DNA of 64,000 bases from Taenia hydatigena (Eukaryota; Platyhelminthes; Cestoda; Cyclophyllidea; Taeniidae): the NCBI GenBank assembly GCA_036345935.2, contig JADWOT020001803.1, positions 62,001-126,000 on the forward strand, in the 5' to 3' direction. Below are positions 12,600 through 23,748 of this stretch, in pieces. How positions within the stretch are numbered: the first letter of the stretch is position 1; each line of letters opens with the position of its first letter. The notes below the pieces were generated by a model. It was not told the origin of the DNA. It searched no databases and was given only the letters and a program-made list of their open reading frames with translations. The translations under genes were made by a program, and so were the position numbers.

Positions 12600-15500
12600 C
12601 AGGGGATAATTAATGCAGTGGAGAAATTGTAATCATTTGCAAGATATCAGCGATCAGTAGGTTACTAATGCGAACTGGCCAAGATGATGATTCAAAGTGC
12701 TGCCTTCATTTCACTCGAGTACGCGTCGTTGCAAGTCGGTTACTGAAATACAGTCAGTAGCTGTATACACCTAAGGCATCCAAGTCCAGGTATGGATGAA
12801 ATGTTACAGGCGCTAGGTGTGATTGATTTACCATGTTCTGTGTAAAAGCATGGGGAATGGGAAGGTTTGTGGCAGCTGCTAGTACTTCTTGAACCTATTT
12901 TCTTTGAAAATAACGTGGAGATTGAGCTGAATACTTACCTGTTAATGCATTCACCTGCCAACTTTAAACTGCCCTCACAATATCCAGTTCTGCATTCTTC
13001 TGCAAACACATTATTCCTTCCTTTCCTTCTCTTGTCATACATTCTCCATATTCCGTGAAGTGATGCGCCTGACTTGGCTCATTAAAAAGGACAGTCATTT
13101 AAGCAGGGAAGGCCTTTGTCATTGGGCCACACTAAGTGCAGCCTTGTTTAGATGTTTTCGGTTGCAGAGCAGAAGTGGCGGTGCATCTGCTAACCTGTTT
13201 AATTGGAAAATGGGAATGAGAGGTGTTTGATGGATGCAAGTTAGTCTGACTGTGGCTTCTGGCAGACGCTGTACGTGCATGCCCTTCCATCACGCAGCTC
13301 TTCCTTCCCCGTGTATCGTGCCACACTCTCCTCCAGTGAAACGTATGGTCAGAAGGGTTTCGTGTTTTAGTGCATCTTTCAGGTAATTGCATCAAACTCA
13401 TGCCTGCAAGGTCTGGCATTGCTGTACACTGTAAGGGATCGAGCTAGTGTGTGTGTGACTTGAACGCTGTGCTGCACTCACTGCATTGTACTGCAGGGAC
13501 AACCCGGGGGGATACTGTTTGGGTGTTATACATGACAAACAATTAAGAAGATAGTAGGATATCAAACTTGCACTCGGTTACTGTCTGGCCGAAGAATAGC
13601 TCTCGAAATGTGTTATATTTGAGTGAGTTAAGTAAAATGCTCCTGCTCTGCCAGTAGATACTCGTGAGCATCCTAGTGGCCATGGAACTAAAGTGGCTCA
13701 TAGAGGACTGCAAGAATTCCTAGCCGTTATCAAATCAACTCATCCATGCTGCTACCTACGCACTGCCTTCCATCGCACTAAACTCACTTGACACAGATCA
13801 TTTGCAGTCTTCACCATCGGAAGAAAATGGCAACATGGCTGCTGCGAAAAAGCCTCTAAGGCCGCGGAGCGGAGGGATCCCCATATTCATACAAGGTCAG
13901 CCCATGGATATCTTTCCACAGTCATTTAGCCATTCAGATCTTGTCCGTTCGCCACCCTTTGACCGATTTCAAAGGCATCCCTTTGTGAATATCCTTCCGG
14001 TCTATTGACTAGCTCATTCCATCAACTCAGGTGACATTGTGCTTCTCTACATGACTCTGGCTTCCAACGGACGCCCTACCGCTTGGAGGGGAGGGGAGCA
14101 GAATAGCCTACACCGCCATCCCGCTAAGTCAGTGATTCAGATGCGGTGGCTGTCTCACATCTTGTAGACCTCAAACTCGAGCTATTAACATACTTACATT
14201 ATGAGCTTCAAGCATTGCAACAGAACCAACTTAGTTGTCCTCACAGTGAAAATAACTTGTTGATTGCCAACTACACGTCGATTGTTGCAAATGCCAGCAA
14301 ACAACCTCACGCATTCACTTTTGCCTCTGTCAAGTCAGTTAACCTCTGAGTTCCAACAATCAAGGCAGAAAGCAAACAGCATATTCTGTCATGGTATCCT
14401 TTTTTGGGGGTCATTTGATTGCGCGATGGATCCTCGTTCAACATTCCGAGGGTGTGCAAAAGAGCACCGTCTCTTCGAAAACAGTCTTTAACAGTCAAGC
14501 ACACGAAACCATATCATATTGTTGCAAGACATCACAAGACCTCAAACACTCACTGTCTCATTCTCGTCCCCTTCATTTACGGCAAGTAGACAATTGTCTG
14601 ACTTTGAGATTCCAAACAATTGTAGTCAGGATATGTTAACTGGCTCCGATGTGAACTAAATGGAAGTTATTCAATTACTGCAGCCGATGTATGCTGCAAA
14701 CAGGAGGCGTTTGCTTGGTCAATTGCCTAGAAAGCACTCGGCTGAATAGTAGATGCAATGGAAAGTGGAGGCTGGGTAACTTGAAGTCGTCGGACCGAAT
14801 GGGGTTCACTGATTAGCAGGCGTTCACAGTCGCACAAAACATGGCAAAATGACCAAGCAAATCTCACTGCCAATTTGAATGCCATTTTTACTTTGCAACG
14901 TCACTTTCCCTCCCTCGAACCCAACTCTTATTTGTCGCAAAGTGTGTGAACAAAAATATGGCTTGTGAATTTTACTTAACGTTGGTTTAAGTGAGATGCA
15001 GCTGCCTTTACATCCCACTAAACTGATGCATGGAGTAATTATTGAGATGATGAAGCTCTATTTTACTCCTCGTAGACAACGTGACCTATCTCTTCATCTT
15101 TAGACGGCTCCTGATGTAAACCCTATTAATGCACACCGCAACTGTCTCCGGCTGCTTACAAAGTGCCTATAGAGGACAGCACGCGTTGACCAGGACCTAA
15201 GTGGCTTCAATCGTCCCTCGACCACCAAGTGCTGACGTATCTTCCACGTGATGTCTACAAAGATGTCACACCTTCAATATGCTGCAATGTTCGCCAGAGA
15301 GGGTTGGAGTACGTCCTGACGAGCCATCAGATTTCATGTTGCGGCTACCGTCTGGGTCGATCAGTGTTGTCTACCGAGGCGGTGGGTGTAATCCGCTTTG
15401 CTGTTAAACGCGAGGTATTTTATGATAATGATCGAAGTTTAATTGTTATGTAAAGGGATTCGATTGGTCCCATTTATGGAGGCATTACTTTCATCGTTAC

Positions 15501-16140
15501 AGGGAGAACATTATCCATCCTCATTCCCAACTTTCGATTGCAAGCTTTTCGTTTTGTCTCTTGTTGCAAGTATATACGTAACTCCTTGGCAAGCTTGATT
15601 TGGTTTTTGTCCTTGACTTATTGAAACGACGTATAAACAAGAAATGAGGGGCTTGAAGGACAATTTGTGAAGCCATGACATCAGTGCAGGCGCTGCTTCT
15701 TTCCATATCAAGCTTCAAGTAGTAAATATGTTTGGATGCTTTTCTTCAGCTAACTCATCACACTAGGCTGCTTACTCCCTCGATCACCTTTCCTCTCCCG
15801 TGCCTTGGTGTTCCTTTGTTTATTTATGCTAAAGACACCTCATTTGCTGCTCCGATAATGCGGTAGGCACCAGTGTTGCAGCGGAAGTGGTGCAGGCGTT
15901 TTTGCTACTCCTGCTTCACCTAATGTGTGTTACGTCAAAAGCCACTGGGATTTAAGATGCGTACTCCTTCCCGTTCATCTTTTACATTGATTTTTGCTAA
16001 TGCAATTTGTGGCTTGCAACGCATTTGGCATATATCACCTCCACTACACCGTTTTACAGCACTGAAGTCAACAATTGTATATTTTAGGTTTAGAAGATGT
16101 GTCATCAGCGTAGAAATTCGGTTAACTGTTACTGACATGG
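12600..16140 (+). repeat. tandem duplication, unit 1
   Basis: This stretch pairs in direct orientation with 16141-20300. Matching anchors in the same order include GCAGCTGCTAGTAC (near 12870 and 16370), GCCACACTCTCC (13320 and 16731), a shared block at 13918-14640 versus 17897-18600, and a shared block near 15760-16080 versus 19145-19400. Similarity is partial with many indels, so the duplication is old and edges are approximate. The unit has no recognisable coding content; its nature (segmental duplication or large decayed transposon) is unresolved. Confidence 0.65.
13918..14640 (+). repeat. dispersed repeat family R1, copy 1
   Basis: This block is also found at 17897-19010 and, away from the tandem array, at 44790-45990. 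Shared features include a segment around TCACTTTTGCCTCTGTCAAG and a CATTTAGC...GACCGATTTCAAAGGC stretch. I recognise no transposase or reverse transcriptase. Confidence 0.65.
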
Positions 16141-17193
16141 TCTAGAGGCATCGTCACACAGCCAATGTACGCTGACGCTAAAATTTAATTATTTGCAAGC
16201 CACGAAGGATCACAGATTTCCTTCTTCCAATCGTTTGCGTGTCGTAGCAACTGTGCTACTGAAGCATAGCCAGTAGTAGTCCAAATCGCGCATGCATCAA
16301 TAGCAACGTATGTATAAAATGCTAGTGATGGTAAGTGTGTCTGGTTTGTTATGCTGGGAATATTTGTCGCAGCTGCTAGTACATTCTGGACCTGTTTTTC
16401 TGACAAATGATGTGGAAATTGTGTTTAATTTTTACCTGTCCAACGGAACCATAATAACTTATTTGGCGCAATTAATGCTTAGCGCATTTTAAATGGCAGT
16501 TATTGAGGCAGCGGTTGAGTTTGTCACTAAACTACACTAAGTAAAGCGTTATTAAAAAGATGTCGACTCCAGGAGGGAAGTGACTGTAAGTCCACTAACC
16601 TGTTCAATTGGACAACGAGAATGGGAGGCGCTTGAGGGATGCGAGTGAGCCTCGTGGCCAACTATGGCTTCTGACAGACGCTGCACGTGTATGTGCTTTC
16701 ACCACGAAGCTCTTCTTCTCTTGTGCATCATGCCACACTCTCCTTTAGTAAATAGCATAGTCAAAGAGCCTTATGTGTAGGTTCATTATTTTAGTACTTG
16801 CACTCAATTTCATGCTTGTAAAGTCTTGAATCGCTGTACACTTTGAGGGATAGTAGGCCAGTAGTCATGCAACACTGATGCTCTGTAGCATACATTGTAT
16901 TTCACTGCAACACTTTCGAATGATGGTATAACGGGGAAAGTTAGGTGAATGCTGCTGCTCTGCCATCGCAGCATTCCTTCCCTTCAGATTAAGCATAGTC
17001 ACAAGTCACTCGTGAGTGAATTGCAGGGAGTTGCGGACCACTGAAAGGCATCAAAAGGCTCCGCCAAAGTAACTCAATTATATCGCTGTTTACTTGCCGG
17101 CTCTAATTATATCAAATTCACTGGACACTGTTTGGACGAATTTATCGTTACCAATGCCACTCTAAATGTCTTCTACGTCATACGCCTTTCACC

Positions 17194-17460
17194 TCAGTCA
17201 GAGAACACAGGGTCTACAGAATAATAAAAGACTAAAATCAACGCCAGGGTTAAGAACACTGGTGTGCCGATACGAATGAGACACCAGTGGTCCTGTCGCC
17301 ATGCGGTGCTAAAGAAAGGCATTGACGTAGCGGTTTCTACCATAATTTCCAATTCCATATTTAGCCTGGCGAGGTGCGAGTGTCCATCTCTGTTTAATTC
17401 AATGGTTTCAATGTCAATATCATTCCCGTTAGACTTTGGAGAAGAAGAAGCATCATACAA
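17194..17460 (-). other. unassigned open frame with one hydrophobic segment
   Basis: This is an 88-codon minus-strand frame inside the roughly 0.7 kb that unit 2 has and unit 1 lacks. The N-terminal part is polar and acidic. Near residues 66-81 is a hydrophobic run (VFLTLALILVFYYSV) long enough to cross a membrane. I recognise no family, splice sites are unclear, and chance is a real alternative. It may be a fragment of a gene or retrocopy carried by the insertion. Confidence 0.2.
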
Positions 17461-17896
17461 AAGTGGTTAGCCTGTACTATGAACGCTACTTCCATAGAAT
17501 CAGGTGCTTCTGGGTGTCGCTGAGTTCTGAACATCAAGTATTCTCGCTTGAAAGTATTCGCCTTCAATTTCGTCAGTCGATCCGTTACAAGCTCTCATAT
17601 GTCCGACTATACAAGCTTCACCAACCAATGAGATTAAGAAGTCAGGTCACTCACATTTGTACGACCTAACCTCACGCCTAGAATGAGCTCGACAGATCAT
17701 GTGTTCTCTTCACCATGGTTAGAAAATGGCAACTAAATGCTTACGGACGGACACCTAATAACGAGTGTGATAGAGGTCATTTTAAAACCTTTTCAAGTAT
17801 TTCTCTAGTCTGCTTTGTGCGTAGATGTCTCGGCACATCGGTATAGGTCAGAGTGATATTGGAGTGGGTGCTTCAGCCCATCGACAACGCTTTACA

Positions 17897-19010
17897 CTCA
17901 TTTAGCTATTCGAATCCTGCTTGTCAATCCTCTTAGACCGATGTCAAAGGCGACTGTTTGTGAGGATCCTCCCAATCTTTTGACTAGCTCGTTCAATTGA
18001 CCTAGGTGGTAGTGTGCCCATCCATACCACATTGAGCCTAAGGTTGGGGCTTTGGAATGAGGGGGATTAGCAGCACAGCCCACACCGCCATCCTTCTAAG
18101 CCGGTGAGGCAGCTGTGGTATCCAATTCGCAGCTGTTTGTAGATCACGTAGTCGACCTGTCGACGTGCTTACCTTATGCGAATCAAGCATTTGTAACAGG
18201 ACCGATTCAGACGTCCTCGCAGTGACAAAAGCTTGTTACATTCCAGCTTAATGTTGTTTGTAGCAAATGTCAGCAAACAACCTGTCGCATTCACTTTTGC
18301 CTCTGTCAAGTCAGTTGACCTCGAATTTCCTACAATCGAGGTGGACAAAGGATGCCACACTTTGCAGTAGCTTCCTTTTGAGGATCACTTTATTGCGCAA
18401 TGGATCTTCCTGCGGCATTCCAAAGGTGTTTACGAGAGCATCGTTTCTTCAAAAACCGGCGCGGCTAGTTAAGCACTCGGAGGCATGTCGCATTGCTGTA
18501 AGAGATCTCACGATCTCAAACCCACTGTCTCATCCTTGTCCTCTTCCTCAACTGCAAGTAGAGGCTCGTCTTGACAAAACTCTAGGCAATCTTATTCAGG
18601 ATAGGTCAAATAACTCGGAAGCGCGCCAGTTTTCGCTAATATTTAAAGGTGAATTTGCAATCAAAGGTGAGTCTTTCTAGCTCACGTCGCCTCAAAAATG
18701 TCCAATCGATGCATTTGGATTATAGAACTCCTTTTGTTTTATGAAAACACAACTGTGGTCATGTTAAAGTGGTAAAAGTTTTGTCAACTTGCTAGGCGAG
18801 AGATGAATCTGCTATTATCAAGATGCACTCAGAGATTGGCTTGGTGTGGCCGAATATTTGGTTGTTTGACCCCTCTGATTCGTATCTTTTTTGGTGAGGG
18901 TCGTTAAAGTCAAACAGATGCAACAACAGAGTGGCAACCACTTTACCAGTGCTATCGGAGGCCAGGTTGCAAGCGCCTAGATAACCATTTGGAAGGGTTC
19001 GCCGTGGACT
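17897..19010 (+). repeat. dispersed repeat family R1, copy 2
   Basis: The best match is copy 3 at 44790-45990. Both contain AACTCCTTTTGTTTTATGAA (18727 and 45631), TGTGGCCGAAT, CTGATTCGTATCTTTTTT and GTGGCAACCACTTTA in the same order and spacing. The open frame at 18267-18680 (137 codons) lies inside the repeat and is not kept open in the other copies, so I do not call it as a gene. Confidence 0.75.
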
Positions 19011-19400
19011 GTTCAAATTGGGCTGTTAAAAATCGGGAATATAGGCATTTTATTGTTCTTCTTAGGTGATAAAACTGTTACATAATACCTTTAACCTTCT
19101 GATACGGCTTTTCTACAAGAAATGAAGAGCAAACTGGGCTATTTACACTCTTGATCACCCATTCTCTTGTGTACTTTAGTGCCTCTTCGGTTGGTTTAGG
19201 CCGAAGACACCTCATTTGTCCCCCGGATGATACGAAAAGCATCAGCGTTGCAGCAAGAGTGGTGCAAGCATTTTAGCTGGTCATGCTTTATCCAATGTGT
19301 GTGACGTTGAATGCTACTGGAATTCGAGATGAGCTTTCTTTCTCCTCTATCTCTTACAGATATCATTTCCGCTGCACTGTTTCACGGCAATGAAGACGAC

Positions 19401-19564
19401 TGCAGAACTTTGTTTAAACCACCGGTTTCGGCCAGAGTCACAGAGATGGCCATATTACCCCTTCCTGCGAAGGCTGGCCTCCAGGCCATGCTAGCAGCCT
19501 CATTTTACATTCTACCGTAGTATTCTGCCTTCATTTGCCTTCGAGGGAGCCTTGGGACGCTACA
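19401..19564 (+). repeat. left LTR of TRIM copy 2
   Basis: The repeat begins TGCAGAACTTTG and ends GGGACGCTACA. It is shorter than its partner because the segment around the ACCGGTTTCGG motif is compressed. Confidence 0.82.
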
Positions 19565-20059
19565 TTGGTGGCAGCGGAAAGCGGACCCGACTCTACAGGG
19601 TTACTATCCCGATCTCTATCACCTTTGGCATGTTGCATCGGTGCGAAAGAAGTGCATGTGCTACGGATGGACCAAGAACGACGTCCGCCTCCGGTATCTA
19701 CCCCATCTCCGTGTTCCATAAGAAAGCTATTAACAACTGAAGGGCCACTAGCCGTAGACCAACTAGAAAGTTTCGTTCCGACGATTACCCCCATTATACT
19801 TGCTTAAGAAGATCGGTGTGCTAACGTCTGCCTAACGTCTGAATTTTGTTCTTAAGCCAAACGAAAATCCAAGTCCAATGCACTGCCAAGAGGGATCGCT
19901 GACTTTGGTGTCAAGCATCGCCTCAATCGTGTCGAATGTTGGTGGTGGCATGGCTGGATCGTGGGTGCTTCTTGCAGCACTGACAAAGTTGCGGTCATTG
20001 ACGCAGGAGGTCTACCACGGGGCGCGTGGGGGAAGACGCTCATAAGAGGAGGGGGGCAA

Positions 20060-20241
20060 TGTAGTACTTTGTTTGTTTGAACTACCGATTTCGGCCAGGG
20101 TTACGGAGGTAGCCATATTGCCTAAGCTGCGTAGGCTGGCCTTCGGGCCATGCCAGCAGCTTATTTCCTGTTCGTTGAATATATGTATTCTACCCTAGTA
20201 TTCTGCCTTCTTTCACCTTAGAGGGAGCCTTGGGACGCTAC
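20060..20241 (+). repeat. right LTR of TRIM copy 2
   Basis: The repeat begins TGTAGTACTTTGTTTG and contains AGCTGCGTAGGCTGGCC as in copy 1. The terminal bases are truncated (GGGACGCTAC). Confidence 0.82.
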
Positions 20242-20244
20242 GAC

Positions 20245-21900
20245 TACAATGGTACAAAACAAAGATAGGAAGTGTATCATCGACATGGAGAGTGGGGTTA
20301 GAGTTTACCGGCATGTTATAGAGACCTCGTTGCAAAACCCACACACACCGTCAGCCATCACGAAGCGGTTGGCGCTGAATATAAAACATTCACGAATCAA
20401 TCGCGCCAACCATTAACATTCTTATGCGTTTAAAAGAGTTACCAAAATGAAACTTCGTTACTCCTTCCCAATCATTTCACTAGGTCTTGAGTTTCCTTTG
20501 GGCTTGATGACATTAATGAGGGGAGGGAATGGGTGTGTGTCGGCCATCGGTTGTACCCTTCAGTCCTTTTAAGATCGCTGACTTGAAGTCAAGGGAGGGA
20601 GATTCGTTAGAGTTGGCTGTCGAATGCCTATTCAACGTGGTCTTAATTAACCTTCCAGAAGCGACTATGCAATGCTACCTGATGGTGATTGTTTGAGGTT
20701 ACTGCTGCACTCCAGTTACCTTGAAAGCGTTTACCTCGTAGGTGATTAGTGTTGACACCAGAGCTGATTTGTTACAGTTTTCGGTTTTAGCGGTGTCATC
20801 AACTCAAACGAGAAGCGTTTCATGCTTCAGCTACTGTGGTCGAATGATGGACCAGTTGAGAGAGGAAGTTAGTGTTGAGGGCTTACGAGACCTGGTCCAT
20901 GCTCTGTTAGGGATTCGGTCTACCCTTCCAATGGACAGGCATCATGGAACAAATAACTGTGGTATTTGCCCTCCTTTACTGCTCATCTCTCTCTCCCGCT
21001 ACTTCATTCGATAGGACCCAGTTCGGTCGACACCAATCAATGGGTGTTTTGGGTAGGAATGAAATTAATTAAAGCAGTATTGTGCTGCGTGTTGGCAATG
21101 AAATCCGCTTTTAACTGTGAGTAGTGTGATTTAGCACGTTTTAGGCTTTGATTGTAGGGTACTGATCAAGCCATTTCATCCATGCGAAGGGGGATTTCGG
21201 GAATCGAACTGACCAGTAAACCTCGGAAGTGACATAAAACATGGACCTGAATTTTATATGCACTACCTCTAACCGCTTGGAGAGGTTAAGCGTCGCCATC
21301 GCTTATGCATGTGTTACATTGACCTGCGTGGACCCTCACCTCTAAAACTGTGAAAGCGAGGCAGTACATTGCTCTGTTGCTAGAAGAGGCCGAAAAGTAA
21401 AAATGACGATGCTGAGTTGAATGGGCTCCCATGTCTCCAATAGGGTGACACAGCATCCACCTCCTTTCTTGCCTGCATAGTCACGTTTGCCTTCTGTAGC
21501 CGTGTCAACCATTAGACATTTGATTGGCTACAATCTGCTTATCGAAGTCAAGATCAGCGTGTGATGTTGAGCTGTGCCCTACACCCGACCGGAGACCTTT
21601 TCGGTTCTAATCTGAGCTATGAAGCCGGTGAAAATGAACTACAACCAAATTGCTTAACCATGGTCTCAACAAAAACAACTAACTGGTCATTCGTAATGAA
21701 TGGATGGTAACATCTGCTGTAGGCACCTACCACCCAACCACAGGCTATTTTTTAATGTGCTCTACAGCTCAGAAATGAGTTAGGTTGTATTATTTCCGAA
21801 TGGAATACGTACGCTTGACTTGGCGTGCCCCCATAACAATTTATTCCAGTGGCTTTCAACTTCATCCATAGATCCCCATGAGAATGCCTTTTATAAGATA
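20245..21900. other. gene-poor stretch
   Basis: No supported coding region. The longest frame (20742-21014, 90 codons) has no recognisable motifs. The stretch lies between the TRIM and the 3' end of the homeobox gene. Confidence 0.6.
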
Positions 21901-21906
21901 AATTTC

Positions 21907-21912
21907 TTTATT
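21907..21912 (-). promoter_or_regulatory. polyadenylation signal AATAAA for the homeobox gene
   Basis: The plus strand reads TTTATT, giving AATAAA on the minus strand about 80 bases past the stop codon of the homeobox gene, a usual 3'-UTR spacing. Confidence 0.55.
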
Positions 21913-21993
21913 CATTTTTGGAAGTCTAATTTATACACAATTGCTGTCATCAAAATGCCAACATCACAGCCATTAAATGAAAGACAACCAAGG

Positions 21994-23727
21994 TCAGTCC
22001 GCAGAAACTTCATAGAGGAGGCGAATAACTCGCATTGCCAGCTCTACATATTTCCTCATATCCTCGTTTTCACCATCCTGCTTTGGGTCCGTTTTAGCAG
22101 CAAGCTGACTTTCGAGCATCTTTGCCATTGCCTTAAATTGCTGCTTTAGCTCGGACAGCACATTGCTGTCTTCTCCTGAAGAGGCTCGCTCCAACGCTAC
22201 TACTGTCTGTCGGGGCTCTTGTTGTGAATGAGCGCCCTCAGAAGATCCAAGGCTATCACTGCGACCGCTGTCCCTCGTGTCCGTTGATGGAGCGCTTCTG
22301 TCCATTTCGCGAGCCATTTGCTGTGCTACACATGCTTCATTGCCAGACACTTTTCCACCGGCCAACTTTGTTTTGTAGCGGCGGTTCTGGAACCATATCT
22401 TCACCTAACAGAAAAGTCAAAAATGTGACCATTTAAGACGACTCAATCGGTGACAATTGATCACTACACACCAATAACTGCCTATCAAGCAGGTTCATTT
22501 AACAATCTAATGCTTGACCAACCTGAGTCCCCGTCAAATTAATTCGATGTGCCAGTTCCTCACGTTCATCCGCATTTAGGTAATTTTTCTGGTTATAGCA
22601 TTTGACCATCTCCTCAATTTGATGCGGGGTAAAGAGAACCCTGCGCTTGCCTTGTCTTTGTGCTTCGGATAGTGTCTGTTTTGCCTGAGGCTGTTCCGCT
22701 ATTGACAGTAAAAAGAAGTTTGAATCAGGAATTGGCATGTTGGCAGCGAGCTGCTGAGGAAGAAGGTGGTTTGGCATTGAGAAAACGCTCGCTAAAAGTT
22801 GTTGAGACGCACTTGGGGTTGGGAATGGTTGCTGCACTTGTGGCTGTAGCAGCTGTTGCTGTAAACTTGACGACGTGTCGCAAAGGAAGGGGTTCGGTGT
22901 TGGGAAGGTCGGCAACGTGGTGTCAGTTTGGGGTTGTCCAAAGCTTCCACCTTTCTTTCGAGGTAAAGACAAGTCGATGCATGATGTTTGTTGTAGTACA
23001 GGCTTTGGGGTGCTAGGCGATTGAGAACCGCGTAGAGGAAGTACAGGCACTGCCTCTAGTATACCCGATTCGCCGGAAGTGGCCTCATCAATTTTCCGCC
23101 GTTTCGGTGGCAAAGGACACGGTTGGATTTGTTCGTCTTCATCGCTGTTCCGTGATAAATGCATAAGGAGGGGACTGGGTCTTGGAAATACAGAAGATTT
23201 AGTTAGAGCAGATACTGTCTCTTCCGCACTTTGTGAAGTAGGTGTTGTTTTTTGTGCTTTCTGTTGCACGGTAGATAGCAAAGCCGATAATGCGGATTGT
23301 TGAAGATCTAAGTTTGTTCCTCCCTTGGATACAACTAAGCGCTCCGCATTCGATGCACCTGTCAAGACAAAACGATTGGAATAAGAACACGTGCATCTGC
23401 ATGTACCTAGTCATTGTCTTTAAATTTACTTGGGTCAAGGGCTTATTCATGTCGAGTGTGCCATTTTGAGTATGCGATTGGGTCCAGTTTGATCCCAACC
23501 CTGCTGGTCATTTGCGACGGAAAATAAGTTTATCTAAAGCTCAGCTGAATGGGAATCGGTAATAAAGGTAAAAAAAGCCAGGGATGCAAAGGTATACACA
23601 CAAGGGGAGACATAAAGAGCGATAAAGCCACTTGGTAGAAAATACCGTTTGCTAGCAACGTTGCTAGAAGTTGCAGTTGCTCTGGATCCAGTAGGTCCAA
23701 AGAGCTTTTCACCGGGAAGTCAGGCAT
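21994..23727 (-). CDS. NK-class homeobox transcription factor, three exons
   Basis: Predicted sequence-specific DNA-binding nuclear protein, 442 codons. Exons are 23646-23727, 22523-23358 and 21994-22404; both introns are GT/AG and the frame is kept (phase 1, then phase 0). The homeodomain is at about residues 263-322 and is split by intron 2 between homeodomain positions 44 and 45, giving TGTQ then VKIWFQNRRYKTK. W48, F49, N51, R53 and Tyr54 are seen; Tyr54 marks the NK-2/NK-3 group, and QNRRYK resembles bagpipe/Nkx3 more than the QNHRYK of Nkx2. Helix 1 is divergent (Met16 and Tyr20 where Leu and Phe are usual). The N-terminal arm is rich in Ser, Pro and Gln, with a basic PPKRRK patch. The C-terminus has a possible short coiled coil. 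An in-frame TAA upstream supports this ATG, but an earlier non-coding exon is possible. I cannot fix the exact orthologue. Confidence 0.88.
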
Positions 23728-23748
23728 GATGGGTTCGTGGTCACTCAA

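Larger units (their letters stand above)
19401..20241 (+). mobile_element. TRIM-like LTR element, copy 2 (degraded ends)
   Basis: This is the second member of the family at 4964-5856, in the same orientation. The left LTR (19401-19564) has lost some internal bases; the right LTR (20060-20241) begins TGTAGTACTTTG. The primer-site-like TTGGTGGCAGCGGAAAGC follows the left LTR, and a purine tract with GGAGGGGGGCAA precedes the right one. ACGAC before the left LTR (19396-19400) and ACGAC overlapping the right end (20240-20244) suggest a 5-bp target duplication with the last LTR bases lost. The internal open frame (19535-19807, 90 codons) aligns with that of copy 1. No enzyme genes are present. Confidence 0.82.
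16141..20300 (+). repeat. tandem duplication, unit 2 (with insertions)
   Basis: This is the second copy of the 12600-16140 unit. Relative to unit 1 it carries about 0.7 kb of extra sequence near 17130-17870 and the TRIM at 19401-20241, which explain most of its greater length. Boundaries are estimated by eye. Confidence 0.6.

Noticed and set aside
18267..18680. 137-codon plus-strand frame
   Set aside because: It lies inside repeat family R1, is not kept open in the other copies, and has no recognisable motif.
21180..21230. B-box-like AGTTCGATTCCC on the minus strand
   Set aside because: The T-stem does not pair and no A-box is present at tRNA spacing.
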